DNA of 64,000 bases from Anastrepha obliqua (lineage: Eukaryota; Arthropoda; Insecta; Diptera; Tephritidae), in the NCBI RefSeq assembly GCF_027943255.1, contig NC_072895.1, positions 49,636,001 through 49,700,000 of the forward strand, given 5' to 3'. Shown here one piece after another: positions 43,983-55,689 of the stretch (the first letter of the stretch is position 1; every line of letters begins with the position of its first letter). The notes under the pieces are model-generated. The model was not told the DNA's origin. It was given only the letters and a program-made list of their open reading frames with translations, and did no database searches. The translations under genes and the position numbers were made by a program.

Positions 43983-44920
43983 TCCATAGCACATTTATTT
44001 ATTCTGCAAGGGTTAACCAATAAATTTAAAATACAATTAGTAACACATCATTCCTTCCATTAGTCAACAATAAATTTTGTAATTCATTGAATCAGTAAAG
44101 TTACTACAGCTATGCAGATGAACATAATCTGCTACATGAGTGAACTATTTCCTGAGCTATCCATACACTCATGTAGATTCACACACTCAGTTTCCTATAG
44201 TTCACAAATCCGAAATCGTCAGATATGTGTGAAATGGTAAATACCAGGTGCAGGTGCAGATGCAGCTACACTGAAACATGTAGTTGAGAATTTTTGATAC
44301 GTATATATACTCGTACACTTTCATTTCATTGCACTTCATTCGCCAATCGGTACAGTTCACTATACAGGACGCCGCTAGACAAATTATAAACAAATATACT
44401 TGTAGATGAAAGTATGCACTGGTATAAATTTGCAATATTTATGAGTATGTACATATGTTTACACACCAACTAGTTAGCCATTTACTTAGCAGTTGGTTGT
44501 AAATTTTTGTTGTTGTTATACTATGTAAACTTGTTGGATAATCTCAACGCAATTCAAAAGAATCGTAAATAATAAAAGAATTACGAGTATTCGAATAGGA
44601 GTGGAAATGGCGATGAAAATAAAAGCTTATTCTAGAAATCACTTTAATTTTCAGTGAATGTAGGAAAAATGTTCAAAAGAAATAATGATTTAATAAGAAA
44701 ATTTAATCAATTAGCAACATTATCAACATTATCATTAATTATCAGATTAAATGGGATTATTGTAGTAGAATAGAATTGATGGTACTGGAGAAAATAAAAA
44801 TAATTCACTGGTGTCATAAATTTATAGGTCAAACTACTAAATATTTAATGGACTATTTAATGGCATTTCGACCTATAGCAAAATTTTATTTTATGTTTTC
44901 CACATATATTATAATAATTT
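43983..44920. other. AT-rich intron sequence, no gene seen
   Basis: No recognisable coding or repeat family. Confidence 0.45.
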
Positions 44921-45625
44921 TATGTAAGAGGGTCGGTTGATAAGCTCGTGGCTTTAACTAACAATGTTTTTCGGGTTTAAAATTCTTTGCTTCTCAGTAT
45001 AATGCAATGGCAGAGTTTCATTTTAAATTTTTAACCTGCAGTAATTTTATATACGAGGGAGAGCTATTAAGTTCCCCGCTTAAAGTATTTAAGGAGGGAA
45101 AAAATTCTTTTGAAATTGTTTACTTCTCAATGTAGTGCAATACCAGCAATTCAGTTAAAATGTTTAACCTGTGATAAGTTTATATACGAGGGCGAGCTAT
45201 TAAGTTCCCCGTTAAAGTATTTAAGGAGTGAAAAAATGGGTTCAAAATTGTTTACTTCTCAATGTAGTGCAATACCAGCGTTTCAGTTTAAGTTTTTAAC
45301 TTCTAATAATTTTATATACGAGGGAGAGCTATTAAGTTCTCCACTTAAGGTATTTCATAAGTGAAAAATACGGTTTAAAAGTGTTTACTTCTCAATGTAC
45401 CATAATACAATACCACAATTTCATTTTAAATTTTTAATCTGTAAAAATTTCATACACGAGGGGGAGCTGCTAAGTTTACGGTCTAATGTACTTTATGAAT
45501 GAAAACTATGGTTTTAAGTTTTTTATTCATAAAAACAAAATCCTTAAGCTTTGAACTAACAGTAACCATATACGAGGGGCGGCTGATACGTTTGCGGCCT
45601 AAGGTATTTAATTAACGAAAGATTT
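44921..45625 (+). repeat. Tandem array, six units of about 130 bp
   Basis: Each unit carries the landmark TATACGAGGGAGAGCTATTA. The CGAG (or AGAG) of this landmark sits at 44927, 45054, 45187, 45319, 45457 and 45573, giving spacings of 127, 133, 132, 138 and 116. The middle units are nearly alike and the outer ones diverge. The shared second landmark is GTTTACTTCTCAATGTAGTG. Two central units are in frame, producing a chance 84-codon repeat frame at 45110-45364. The TATACGAGGG motif resembles a mariner end. Confidence 0.88.
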
Positions 45626-46202
45626 TTTATTAGATATATTTTTTTAATTTTTAATGTAAAAGGGGTCGCCCCTGTAGTACGTCCGTTAGTAAATTTCTGT
45701 GAGTCCTGTAGGTTTAAGACGTTACCACCTCTCTTTTATACTTTGTCAGTAAATTAAAGAAGCACTGGCCGTTTATTGCAATACCATTCGTCGAATAACA
45801 CAGTTTAAAAATAATTCAAAACTTTTTTACCCATGAAAAAAAGTGCGTGTAGCGTAGTACACATAACAAAAACGAAACTTTCAAGGCAGACGAAGAAAGA
45901 GGGAGAGACCCGAGAGAGAATGAGAGTGAGAGAATGAGGGAGAGAGAGAGAGGGAAAGAATATATATCTAAATAAATTCACAACATTTGCAGAGAATACA
46001 AATAAACAAAATTTACAAAAAATGGAGAAGGGCCCACCGGTGTAGGTAAACGCTGTACACAAACCGTGCAAACAACGCGCAATATTCCGAGTGTTTATCA
46101 CCCGCACAAACGCAGTGATTCCAGGACCGCAGCAACGGCACAAATTACCGCAAGGCAATACCAATAAATCTGATGCCGGAATGGATAGCACTTTATAGTA
46201 CG

Positions 46203-46350
46203 CACAAAATTAGGCACTAAAAACGCCAAAAAAATTGTGACCAAACAACGCCCCAAACAGTAGGCACCAATGAAATATAACGCCAACAAGTAGGCACCAA
46301 ATATATATTTCCTACAAGTTTGCACCAACAAACAAGCGCCAAAAAGTAGG
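46203..46350. repeat. Irregular short tandem repeat, GTAGGCACCAA
   Basis: Motifs AATTAGGCACTAA, AGTAGGCACCAA (twice), AGTTTGCACCAA and AAGTAGGCAG alternate with AACGCC or AGCGCC at uneven spacing of about 25-40 bp. Confidence 0.65.
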
Positions 46351-47059
46351 CAGTGTTATTTCTCACTAGCTTAAAGTGTATCTAAGATAAATATAAGGTA
46401 TAGTTCTCTCTCTCCTTTTCCTCTACGTTATATCTTTCTCGCGGAACGAAAATGCCCAAATCGTTGCATGGCCTTAAAATTTTACTCTCCATTCCCTCTC
46501 GTCCATCGACGCCTAAGAAGTTTCTCTTCAAAAATAATCCAATTTCTATGAAAAAGCTATAGCAGAAAACGAAACTTTAGAAAAAAAAGTGTATACCATG
46601 AAATACCATTTGACAAAAACCAAAAAAAGATTCGCTCTTTGAACTAACATTTAAATTTTTTTTAATAATCTTTAAACTCGAATATCTCGATTAATCAAAA
46701 ATGTCTAAGTAATAATATCCTGAAACATCTGGTACCACTTTTCCAGTGTCATAGTCTTAAAATATGTATTTACGCTAATAACTATGAAAAAATGCTCCGA
46801 TTTGCAAAAGCTTTTTTGAAGCTAATATATTCTAGAATATTGATTTTCGGCATAAATTGCATACATTTTTAAAATAAGTACGTGTTTAAGCCAAAATATG
46901 TTAAAAAATTAAAAAAGAAAACTATTTACAAACTGCTTAAAATCAGAATAGGCTCAATCACTCTAGATTAACTGAATTTATATATTAGAACCAATATTAG
47001 TAAAATTAAATTAAAAAGGACAATCTTTATGTGTAAAGCTCTTATAATAGTAAAACATA

Positions 47060-47131
47060 AAGTTTAAATTTCTTGCTGTTCTTAAAATTAGATTAAAGTT
47101 TAAATTTCTTGCTGTTCTTAAAATTAGATTA
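47060..47131. repeat. 36-bp perfect tandem duplication
   Basis: AAGTTTAAATTTCTTGCTGT plus 16 further bases occurs twice head to tail, at 47060-47095 and 47096-47131. Confidence 0.95.
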
Positions 47132-47384
47132 GAGCAAGATAGTTGCAGGTTAATAATTTAGTTTTTTGAATGATCAGCTAAACCTAAAACCAATTTTATT
47201 TTTTTTTATTGCCCGCTTGTTTTAAGTATCAGATAAAAAACAATAATTTTGAACATTGTCGTAAGCTATTTTCGCAAGTTAAAAATTTCTATATCAAGAG
47301 ATCTAATTGTAATTTTTGTAGCCACAACTTTATAAAAAGGTAAGGAAATATCAAACTAGATGAGCATAGCTTCCCATTTTGTGG

Positions 47385-48515
47385 TTTTCTTGGCCACTCC
47401 AGGCTTATGACATGTTAAGCCAAGCCGCCTGACTTGGGCCAATGACTCCTTTAGACCCTTCAAGTCGCCTGGTCCTGACTTCATCATTCCTGCCCAACTG
47501 CAGAAATCAGTGGAGGTATCATGCCGTTGGTTGAGCCCTATCTATACGAGCTGCGTAGCCAGGGGCTATATACCAAGATCATGAAGGGCCGTGAGGGATG
47601 TCTTTATACCCAAGGCAGGCAAGAGTTCGCATGTCTCCCCTAAGGACTTTAGGCCAATCAGGCTTTCATCTTTTTTTCTGAAAACCCTTGAGAGACTAAT
47701 TGGCTGCTCACATGCGTACTAACAGTCAAAAAAGTAAATATTTACTCCGACAGCCAAGCGGCAATAAGGGCCCTCGGGTCAGTGACGGTGCATTCGAAAC
47801 TGGTCAATGCTTGACCTCACTTTCGATTGCGTCCGAATTCTTTGACATAAGCCTCATCTGGGTTCCTGGTCACAGTGATATTGCGGGAGACTGTGAGGCA
47901 GGCTGGAAAGATGGGCACCGCGCCAACTCAGCGAGCGTTGGGCAAGTACACAAACTTGTAAGGTCGCGAAATCATTCTAGCCACGTGTGGACCGTGGGCG
48001 CTCGGTTGGGCATCTGAGGTTGACAAAATATCAGCTCTCGAATCTCGTGCGTTTTCTCACAGGTCTCAATGTGCTAGGAATGCATGTTGTGAGACTTGGA
48101 ATCACCTCGAGACCTTTTTGCGGTGGATGTGTGGAGGATGAGGTGGAATCATCTGAGCACCTTCTCCTTAGCTGCCCAGCTCTGGCGGGGCTAAGATCCA
48201 GGCATCTTGGCTCTTACTTCTTTGCTACGCCTGGTGATATAGCTGGCGCTGACATTAACAATCTGATGAATTTCATCAGCAGCACAAAGCGGTTGGCACA
48301 AACGCAACAGACTCATCGTTCGTAATCCACATACTATAATCCTACTCTCCAAACCACCTCTGTGCAACCTCTCCCCTCCCTCTCCCTGTATCCCATCGGT
48401 ATTTCTTTTTCACCTTACCTCCTTCATAATGATATCACAAAGGACGAATCTTTCTTCGTCCAAGTGTGGTCATTCCTTGTGCAACCAGACCAACCTATCC
48501 TAGCCCAACCAAAGC
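47385..48515 (+). mobile_element. RNase H-bearing non-LTR retrotransposon, internally deleted
   Basis: It begins in the RT domain (SVEVSCRWLSPIYTSCVA, VFIPKAGKSSHVSPKDFRPI-type sequence, then FFLKTLERLIGC to about 47708). It jumps to RNase H (KVNIYSDSQAAIRAL-type, FDISLIWVPGHSDIAGDCEA) and ends with the open C-terminal piece VVRLGITSRPFCGGCVEDEV, SSEHLLLSCPALAGLRSRHL. About 2 kb of RT is missing. The 3' UTR shares CCATCGGTATTTCT with the copy at 36861-38260. Confidence 0.85.
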
Positions 48516-49804
48516 CAATTTAGGCACTTATTTCTTGTAACCACACGAGCCCGGTTGTGGCTGTAGTCTTGCAAGCATTGCCCATAATACAATTTCTTGT
48601 TTAAAAATCTGATTGAAAATTAATTTATTTTGGCTCTTGCATAGCTTGTAAATAGGCTGGGATTGAAATAATTCGCTAACACCAAAACACTTTTTTTGTT
48701 GAAATAACCACAATTTGAATTTATGTAAGCAAATATTTACTTAACACGCGCTTGACTTGCAATTAAAACTAATTGCTCCGATTTTAGTTTTAAGCAAATA
48801 AATTCGAGCAACACCAAGTCTACAATGATACTAAAAATACTATTTTATTTTTGTGTAGCCAAAACTTTATTAAAATAAACATAAAAACTAGTGAATCCAC
48901 TAGTGGCAGAATGTCAATGGTTATCCACGCAATCAGTTCAACATAAATGTTTATCATTTGTCTAAAATTGACTTTTTGTTTTTCTTTCCTTTGTTTTAGC
49001 TTATTTTAGCAATTTCGTCAACACTGACGCCATTTCGCACACTCAATTAAATCAAATACTGCCAAATCAGAAATCACATTACACATAATTGCATCAGCGG
49101 TGACAGAGGAAAATCCCAACAAAATGTGTGCAAATGATGCATATGAGTACATGCAATAATAAAAACAAACATCAAAAATAGCCAAAAGTAAATTTTGTGA
49201 CGCTTATAAATAAATTGGTGACTTAGCTAAGCGGATTAAAGCCATACCGACCGGAAGACTGTTTGTTTTGTTTGTATTTGTTTTTATCCCATTCAGTAGT
49301 GCTGTTTTTGCTATTTGCAATGATAGCGGTGACGGTGGTGCATAAAAGATTAATAGTGTTCACGCTGGTTTTCAGCATTTTCGAATGTGTATGTGCATGT
49401 GCATAGGAATTTACTTGTGGTGGTAAGGGCAACAATCAGCGTAAACACAATTTCACTTTTCACTCATCGCAAATGGAGTTGCTTTGATGCAGTACATAAA
49501 CAAGTTAATTGCGCGAATTATGCTTGCACACCAACACACATGCGATTACAGTTGCGGACACGAGAGTAGCGGTACCAAAAATATATTAGATCAGGGATAA
49601 CACTTAAGTTGTGTTTTTTTTGGGGGGGTGAGGTAGGGTTCAAAAAGCCTTCGCACTTACAGCAACTGTCGTCTACTGCGTTGAATGGTGGAGCCACTAA
49701 AACAATCCCTCCTCTCCTACTGGGGAAACTCCCTTCCTGGAACTACTTTATGCGAAACTTCGGGAGGGTCGAGAACTGCTTCCAGGAAATGACTCAATAC
49801 TACT
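48516..49804. other. Intron sequence, mostly single-copy-looking
   Basis: No element signal in 48730-49600. A GC-richer segment at 49640-49830 (frame of 65 codons at 49609-49806) is not recognised. Confidence 0.4.
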
Positions 49805-50105
49805 GACCCACGTCTGGGTCCACCATATTTATATCCATCTGCATGCTATATGCACATCGGTGCGGCATTGAGTCCCGCAATTGCTCACATCGTTATTTCG
49901 GAATCTTCAGCCACGCAGCTTTAACCCAAAGTTTTTCCCAAAGTTGTTGATTGTTACTCGATTTCGCATTGTGTACAGCCCTTTTTAAGTCCCCCCACAG
50001 GTTTTCTATGGCATTGAGGTCGGTGGACTGAGCTCGCCATTCCAAAACCTCAATTTTATTTGCGCGAAACCTATCATTGGCCTTCAGACTCACTATCCTG
50101 CTAGT
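49805..50105 (-). pseudogene. Tc1-like transposase, C-terminal fragment
   Basis: The minus strand reads VLEWRAQSTDLNAIENLWGD, then LKRAV, KLWVKAAWLKIPK and RCEQLRDSMPHRCA. This is the third catalytic block of Tc1-type transposases (usually WPAQSPDLNPIENLW), with the Asp kept and Pro residues changed, plus the C terminus. Nothing upstream is recognisable. Confidence 0.85.
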
Positions 50106-51609
50106 AGACCCATTCTATTGGTATTTCGTCATTGCAATACATTATTTTCATACAAATATTGGTGCCCATTATGCCATTAATTTTGTATATAGAGCCTGGG
50201 TATTATATTAGAAACATCCATGTACCATTATTTTTGAGCCCCTATGTTTCATGATTCTTAAAGTGTATTTTGGTTGATTTTCGATGTCAGGTGGGCATTT
50301 AACATATTATGGTAAACCCATGATGTCGTACGAAAATATTTTAGACCCGTCAGTTCATAAAATATTACGCCAAATGCCTAGTGGACAGAGTGCCTTTTTC
50401 CGTGGGCTACGAAGCAAGCAAATCAGACGAAAATTGCGGGAGTTGTACAAATTTGACTGAGAGGATTCAGACAGGGCAACTAGGGGCTAGGAAAGCTTTG
50501 GACAAATTTTAACGATTTTTTAACCCTTTTGTTAATTTTCTTACATATTTGAAAACGTTGACACTTAAATCTATGATGTAAGAAAAAGGGCTCGAGCCTA
50601 TCCAGCTTCCCACAGTCTTCTACATACAGTCATGTCAGAAACTATTAATTTGTATGGCTTGGCCTTACGATTTTGCGATCGTCTTGAAGGGAAGTTTTTC
50701 GTACTTTTCCGATTTTTTTCCGGTTTTTTCACAAATTTGATTGCACTTAAAATCATTTTTGCTGAACATAAAAGAATATTTTGCCCTTCTGTGTGAGATC
50801 ATCAATATGCTCTCAATTTCAGAAACTGCTTGCGGTGCAGTGTTTCAGTAGACCCATGACTTAAATACTCGAAACATAAGAAATATATGCATAAAACTCC
50901 CACAAAAAAAAAAAAAAAAATAATAATAATAATAAAAATCGTAGTTCCGTCCAAATATGTGCAAACGTTTCTCATTATTCCTTGTACAACCTTAAAAACT
51001 GAAAGTAATGTAATTGCCAGATTTATTCAGATAAGCTCTACATATCTGAAATCCTTTGAAACTTCGTTGATATTTGGTATTGAAATTTGCTTTTGTATGA
51101 TTTATAGGAAAAAATAAGTTAATACAAAATTATTTTTTAACCGTTCTGCTCACATACAGCTGTACAAATGTACAAGGTTCCGAGAAAGTTTAAAAGTACT
51201 CTAGTTAAGAAAATAATAAAGTCATTAAAAATTCGAAACTACTTCATAAAAGCCAAGACTATGGGGCCTCAAAGTGTAATGATTTATGCACAATTATTTG
51301 AAAAAAAAAGGAATTTAATGGGGCTTAGCTCTAATAATCCAATCTAACATAGTTCTCCGTAACCGGAACTACGTTCCCACGATAGTCGGTTCTACGCAAC
51401 GTTTTCCAAGTCGGACAGTTTAATAACTTGACAAATACTGACCGATTGACTTGAAATTTGAACTGTATATTCATAATAGGATTCTGTATAGAACTGTGGA
51501 CTGCTTTTTTCCAATATATTATTTTCTAAAGCTTTTTTTATAAAGAAATTAAAATATTTTTCTTTAAATGCTGATTACTTTTTTAAACAAGTGATTTATT
51601 TCATAAGAA
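50106..51609. other. Intron sequence, no gene seen
   Basis: A run of A with TAA repeats lies at 50905-50935. ACAGTCATGTCAGAAACTAT at about 50625 looks like a Tc1-type end but has no partner. Confidence 0.4.
51371..51402 (+). repeat. Fragment related to the 27.46-kb retroposon
   Basis: GTTCCCACGATAGTCGGTTC followed by TACG matches the minus-strand head of the insert at 27462-27588 (GTTCTCATGACAATCGGTTC, TAC). The rest is not conserved. Confidence 0.55.
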
Positions 51610-51697
51610 AATATCTGCCGTTCGGAGTCGGCTTGAAACTGCAGGTCCCCTCATTTGTGAAACAATATCAAGGTGCAATTATATATATATATATGTA
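51610..51697 (+). mobile_element. SINE fragment with (TA)n tail
   Basis: AATATCTGCCGTTCGGAGTC, then GGCTTGAAACTGCAGGTCCC and AACAATATCAAGGTGCAATT followed by (AT)n. The last 50 bases of the SINE body are deleted before the tail. Confidence 0.8.
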
Positions 51698-51839
51698 TAT
51701 AACTTTTTTCAAAAAGTGACAAACTGAAAAATTCCATTCCCTTCTAATTCCTTTTTCATTTATAAATGAAAAAAAAATTTTAAAACATTTTTTTTTGAAA
51801 ATATAGATTTTTTTCTTAAAAAGTTCTGTTTTTTTTTCA

Positions 51840-52460
51840 AAAATTGTTATACAAAAATTTCTGCACTCCTACAGCTATTGACATTAATAATCAAAAACAT
51901 TTACAAATGATTTTTTTTCGAAAATTTGGAATATACTTTTAAAAACACGTCGAGTGATATATTCAAAAAAAAAAAAAAAGACTTTCTTCTGCAGCCATTA
52001 ATATGGCGCAAAAATAATCATCCTGTCGAAAAATTAATAATTCCTGTGAATGGCCCCGCACGTCCATCATATTTGACACTTGTGAACTAGACAGCTACAG
52101 TATAAATATAGACAAACAGTGGAGCGCGTAGAGACCGAAGTAAAAATTTCCATCACTCAAAATCATTTTTCTGTATTTACCCAAAAATGTATTAAAAAAA
52201 AAAAAAATTGGATGATTAGTTTTGTGCCACCTTGTATTTATAATTTTTTTTTTTTTAATTTTGCACTTTTTTTTCAACGATAAAAATTGCTCTACGAGCT
52301 ACAACAGCTATTAAAATTTATAATCGAAAAAAATGTCTGAAATTTTTTTTTGTTGATTTCTAAGTTTTTTTTTAACATGTCGTTTTCCCAAAAATCGATA
52401 TACTAAAAAAACCAACGTACTTCTGCAACCGTTCATGTGTATAATCGAAAAAAAAGTATG
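51840..52460 (+). repeat. Diverged tandem repeat interrupted by a MITE
   Basis: The landmark CTTCTGCAACCGTT / CTGCAGCCATTAAT / CTACAGCTATTGAC / CTACAACAGCTATTAA, followed by TATAATCGAAAAAAA-type sequence, recurs near 51865, 51988, 52298 and 52423. The spacing is about 123-125 bp within each pair. Removing the MITE at 52004-52234 restores a continuous unit. Confidence 0.55.
52004..52234. repeat. MITE, TIR GGTGGCRCAAAAMTAATCATC
   Basis: Left TGGCGCAAAAATAATCATCC; right on the reverse strand CAAGGTGGCACAAAACTAAT then CATCC. TA follows on the right and precedes on the left (52002-52003). It is 231 bp with no frame. The end sequence is related to the terminal repeats at 59601 and 62189. Confidence 0.8.
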
Positions 52461-53100
52461 GTCATCGTCAAGTAAATATTGTTGGGATGCTTGTTTCGTC
52501 CATGCGCCCAACAAGGAAAAGCTCTGTTCTGCACAAATTTTACTATTCTAAAATATTCGTGACCTCCCTTTCAAAAGTACTTTCGTTGCTTGTGCAATGC
52601 TGCAGGCTAGAATTAGAGATCGGGTTATTACACTGATTTGCAGCAAAAATGCGCAACGGATGACACTGTCCAGTTTCTGTGTAGGACAAGTTTTTCAGAT
52701 ATTTGTAAATAAGAAAGTGGTTCAAATTAATCACGCATATTTTATGAACCAGTTGACCAATCTTAATGCAAATAATACAAAACGCACATGAAAAATTTTA
52801 ATATATAATTAAAATCCCCGTAAAAAGTGTTTACAACATTTTTCAATAGGCTCAATAATTACTGAAAATAAATAATAATTTCAGATTAAATTTGGTTTTT
52901 TGTAGGAAAAATTAAAGTTCAAATTTCAAAATTTAAAAAATAGAGAAAATCGTATACACATTTTTTCCCCTTAAAATTTCGATTATGTCGAAAACTTGTC
53001 GATGAAAAATAATTAATTACATTTTCGGAATCGTTAAGCGTTTCTACGCAGGAACTGGATAGTAGCATTCGTTGCGCAGTAAAAGTAAACATTTTATAAA
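52461..53100. other. AT-rich intron sequence, no gene seen
   Basis: Nothing recognised. Confidence 0.4.
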
Positions 53101-54344
53101 CTATTGGTTCTATAATTTAGTTTTAAGGATTTTCTGAGTGAATTTGAAGCTTTATTATAAAAAATTTAGTACAATATATTTTATTCAAAGTATTGTCCAT
53201 CGTTAGCCACTACTTTTTCCCATCATCTTTCTGGTAATATAATTTGCGGATACCGTTCCAAAAGAATTGCGCCGGGTTGGCTGCCAAGAAGGAATCGAGC
53301 CAATTTTTGATAACCTCAACTGAAGTGAATCGTATTCCAGTGAGTGCATTCTGCATTGACCGGAACAAATGGTAGTCGGACGGGGCAATGTCTGGGCCCA
53401 TCCACTGTTTTCCAAATATGTTTTGGCCGGTTGAGCAACATGGCCTCGTGCCTGGTCGCATATTCCGGCCGTTTTTCGGCAATTGCTTTCTTCAAATGAA
53501 TCAATTGTGTTCGGTTGAGGTCCCCTGTGATCGTTTGGGCCAATTTCAACAGCTCATAATAGATCACACCTTTCTGATCCCACCAAATACAGAGCATTAC
53601 CTTGGCGCAGTGTATATTCTTCTTCGGCGTCGGTTTCGCTGGTTGGCCGGGCTTCACGTATGATATTTTGCGCTTAGGGTTGTCATAATGGATCCGTTTT
53701 TCATCCCCAGTCACAACCCGATGCAAAAACGACTTCAATTTATGGCGTTCAAACAGCAATTCGGCCATGCATTTTCGCCTTTCAACGTCTCTCGGCTTCA
53801 GTTCATGGGGAACCCAATTTCCAAGCTTCTGAATGAATCCGGCTGCTTTTAAACGTTTTTAAATGGCTGCTTGAGTGACTCCCAATGACTTTTCTAGTTC
53901 TTCTTGAGTTTGACAGCAATCTTCATCGAGTAATGCCTCTAATCCTTCATCTTCAAACTTTTTTGGCTGTCCTGGACGTTCCTTGTCTTCCAAGTCAAAA
54001 TCTCCACTCTTAAAACGTCGAAACCAGTTCTCACACGTTTGTTGCGATGGAGCATGTTCACCATAAACTTCACACAGCAAACGATGACTTTCAGCTGCTT
54101 TTTTCTTCCAAATGAAACAGAAAAGTAACGCTTCCCACAAATTGCGTTTTATTGGCACAAAAGTTGACATGTTGATGGTTACAAAAAAATATTTTTTACA
54201 CTTTAACGAAATGACACATACTGAAAAATAAAGCGCAATAATAATGCTTCACAATGACGTTAGTTAATGTATGACATGTTGCTATTTTATATTGGTAACG
54301 CCATCTCTCAGAAAATCCTTAAAATAAAGTTATAGAACCAATAG
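53101..54344 (-). mobile_element. Mos1-like (mauritiana-type) mariner, full length, dead
   Basis: The left end CTATTGGTTCTATAATTTAG and the right end (reverse strand) CTATTGGTTCTATAACTTTA continue with TTTTAAGGATTTTCTGAG on both sides, about 38-bp inverted repeats. The 1244-bp length is normal for a mariner. Confidence 0.9.
53203..54170 (-). pseudogene. Mos1-like mariner transposase, disrupted
   Basis: From 54170: MSTFVPIKRNLWEALLFCFI, KKAAESHRLLCEVYGEHAPS, then the linker KSGDFDLEDKERPGQPKKFE and TQEELEKSLGVTQAAI, up to a stop near 53859. The catalytic part reads SFLHRVVTGDEKRIHYDNPK (first Asp) and VMLCIWWDQKGVIYYELLK. After KRPEYA a deletion removes about ten codons and changes frame, leaving DQARGHVAQ where HDNARPH is expected (second Asp). 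The third block APSDYHLFRSM is intact. The C-terminal tail ends near 53203. Organisation and motifs follow the Mos1 branch. Confidence 0.9.
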
Positions 54345-55084
54345 TAAATAAACAATAAAATTTAATCAAAAATCCTTTTTTGCCATAGTATTCATTAATT
54401 CTTCTTGTTAATTGATATGTAAACTATTACCCGATTGTGGTAAAAAATAACTCATATTGTAAACTTCCAAAAAAAAAAAAAAAACGACGACAACGCACCT
54501 AAATTTGATATAAAATTCAGTGGTTAGTAGAAAAACAAAATGTTGGTGGTCTGAAATTTTTATCAAACCGGTTTTTGATAATACAAAGCTTTGAATTATT
54601 CCACTTGTTTTTACGAAATTCTAAACAAAGCTTTTCTGGTTTCTTAGATTTGTATGCTCAGAAATTTTGATACACACTAATTTGAAAAAAAGTAATAATG
54701 ATGAACATTCGAATTTTTGTATAGAAAATTTTAAATTTTTGACTAAAATCCCAGCGGCCTTTTACTTTTGCACCAAACTGTACATATGTACATATAATAT
54801 ATAATGGGACCAATTTATGCGAAGCATTTACATTGCATATGTACAGAAACACATCGACACATTTCCAATTCCGTACAAATACTAATTTTCGCCAAATCTA
54901 TTTTCGATTTAATTTCATGGCTTCCCTTAATGTCATTGCAATATTCGATTGCATGATTGCAACTACATACAACAACAAACAAAACTACAACAATCAACAA
55001 ATCCAATCAAACTAACCTGTGCTGCATTGCATTTGCAATTAACTACTGCCTATTTTCGCGCTGCTATCCATTCAATTCGCTTAG
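54345..55084 (+). other. End of the 23.2-kb intron
   Basis: AT-rich, with a 17-A run near 54470. It leads to the acceptor TTCAATTCGCTTAG at 55071-55084, preceded by a pyrimidine-rich stretch. Confidence 0.5.
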
Positions 55085-55261
55085 AAGCACGCGCCGAAAT
55101 TTCGGGACCACCAATACGATATTTAACACCGGGCTCTACACTACGCCTGCAATGTCGTGTTGTGCAGAATACGGAGGCATCCGAGTTCATATTCTGGTAT
55201 CATGATAATCGTATGATCAACTATGACAGTGATCGGGGTATAAATGTTTCAACGGATCCAG
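55085..55261 (+). CDS. dpr family gene, exon: first part of Ig domain 2
   Basis: Two bases complete the Glu codon from the previous exon, then 58 codons and one base follow. The product starts ARAEISGPPIRYLTPGSTLR and LQCRVVQNTEASEFIFWYHD, holding the first disulphide Cys and the core Trp of the second Ig domain. It then reads NRMINYDSDRGINVSTDP with a potential N-glycosylation site (NVS). The acceptor is CGCTTAG|AAGCA and the donor is CCAG|GTGAGT. Both junctions are phase 1, and the last G joins AT of the next exon to give Asp. High similarity to Dpr Ig2 supports a conserved, translated exon, in contrast to the decayed elements around it. Confidence 0.95.
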
Positions 55262-55689
55262 GTGAGTGAGAAACAAATTTCGAGTAGATATACAAAACTT
55301 TTATTTTATTATTTATATTGGAAGAAGAGCTATTATAGAATATATTTCATTGTGTTATAGAAAAAACACTCTACAAATATTTGCCTATAGTGTAAGCAGG
55401 GACTTTTTATGTCTCTTACAAAAAATTGTTTTTTGGGGCAAGTTAACTCACTAAAGCTTACCAAGTGCATGTAGAAGTAATGCGGAAGATGCTCCAATTG
55501 GTAGAATATGTCGCTGGAGGGTTTGGCCGATTTAAAATACTTTTTAAGTGGTGTGAGGTATTTTCAGCAACCAAAGCATTCTCAGGTTACAAAATAGAAG
55601 AAACTACTTTTAATAGAAAGTTTTATAGTTTTCTGTGCGGGCTTGTCACAAAATACTTTGCAGTTCTGCAGCGTTTTAGACTGGATCAT

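Larger units (their letters stand above)
45626..47384. other. Intron sequence with simple repeats
   Basis: A GA-rich tract lies at 45895-45960 (GAGAGAGAGAGAGGGAAAGA). At 46203-46350 a degenerate short repeat is built around GTAGGCACCAA and CGCCAA. No genes; the minus-strand frames at 45805-46331 reflect these repeats. Confidence 0.5.

Noticed and set aside
45110..45364. 84-codon frame with a 44-residue internal repeat.
   Set aside because: It is produced by the 132-bp tandem repeat being a multiple of three. Neighbouring units break the frame.
46203..46350. CRISPR-like array of GTAGGCACCAA repeats.
   Set aside because: Repeat and spacer lengths are irregular, repeats are short and variable, and the genome is an insect's.
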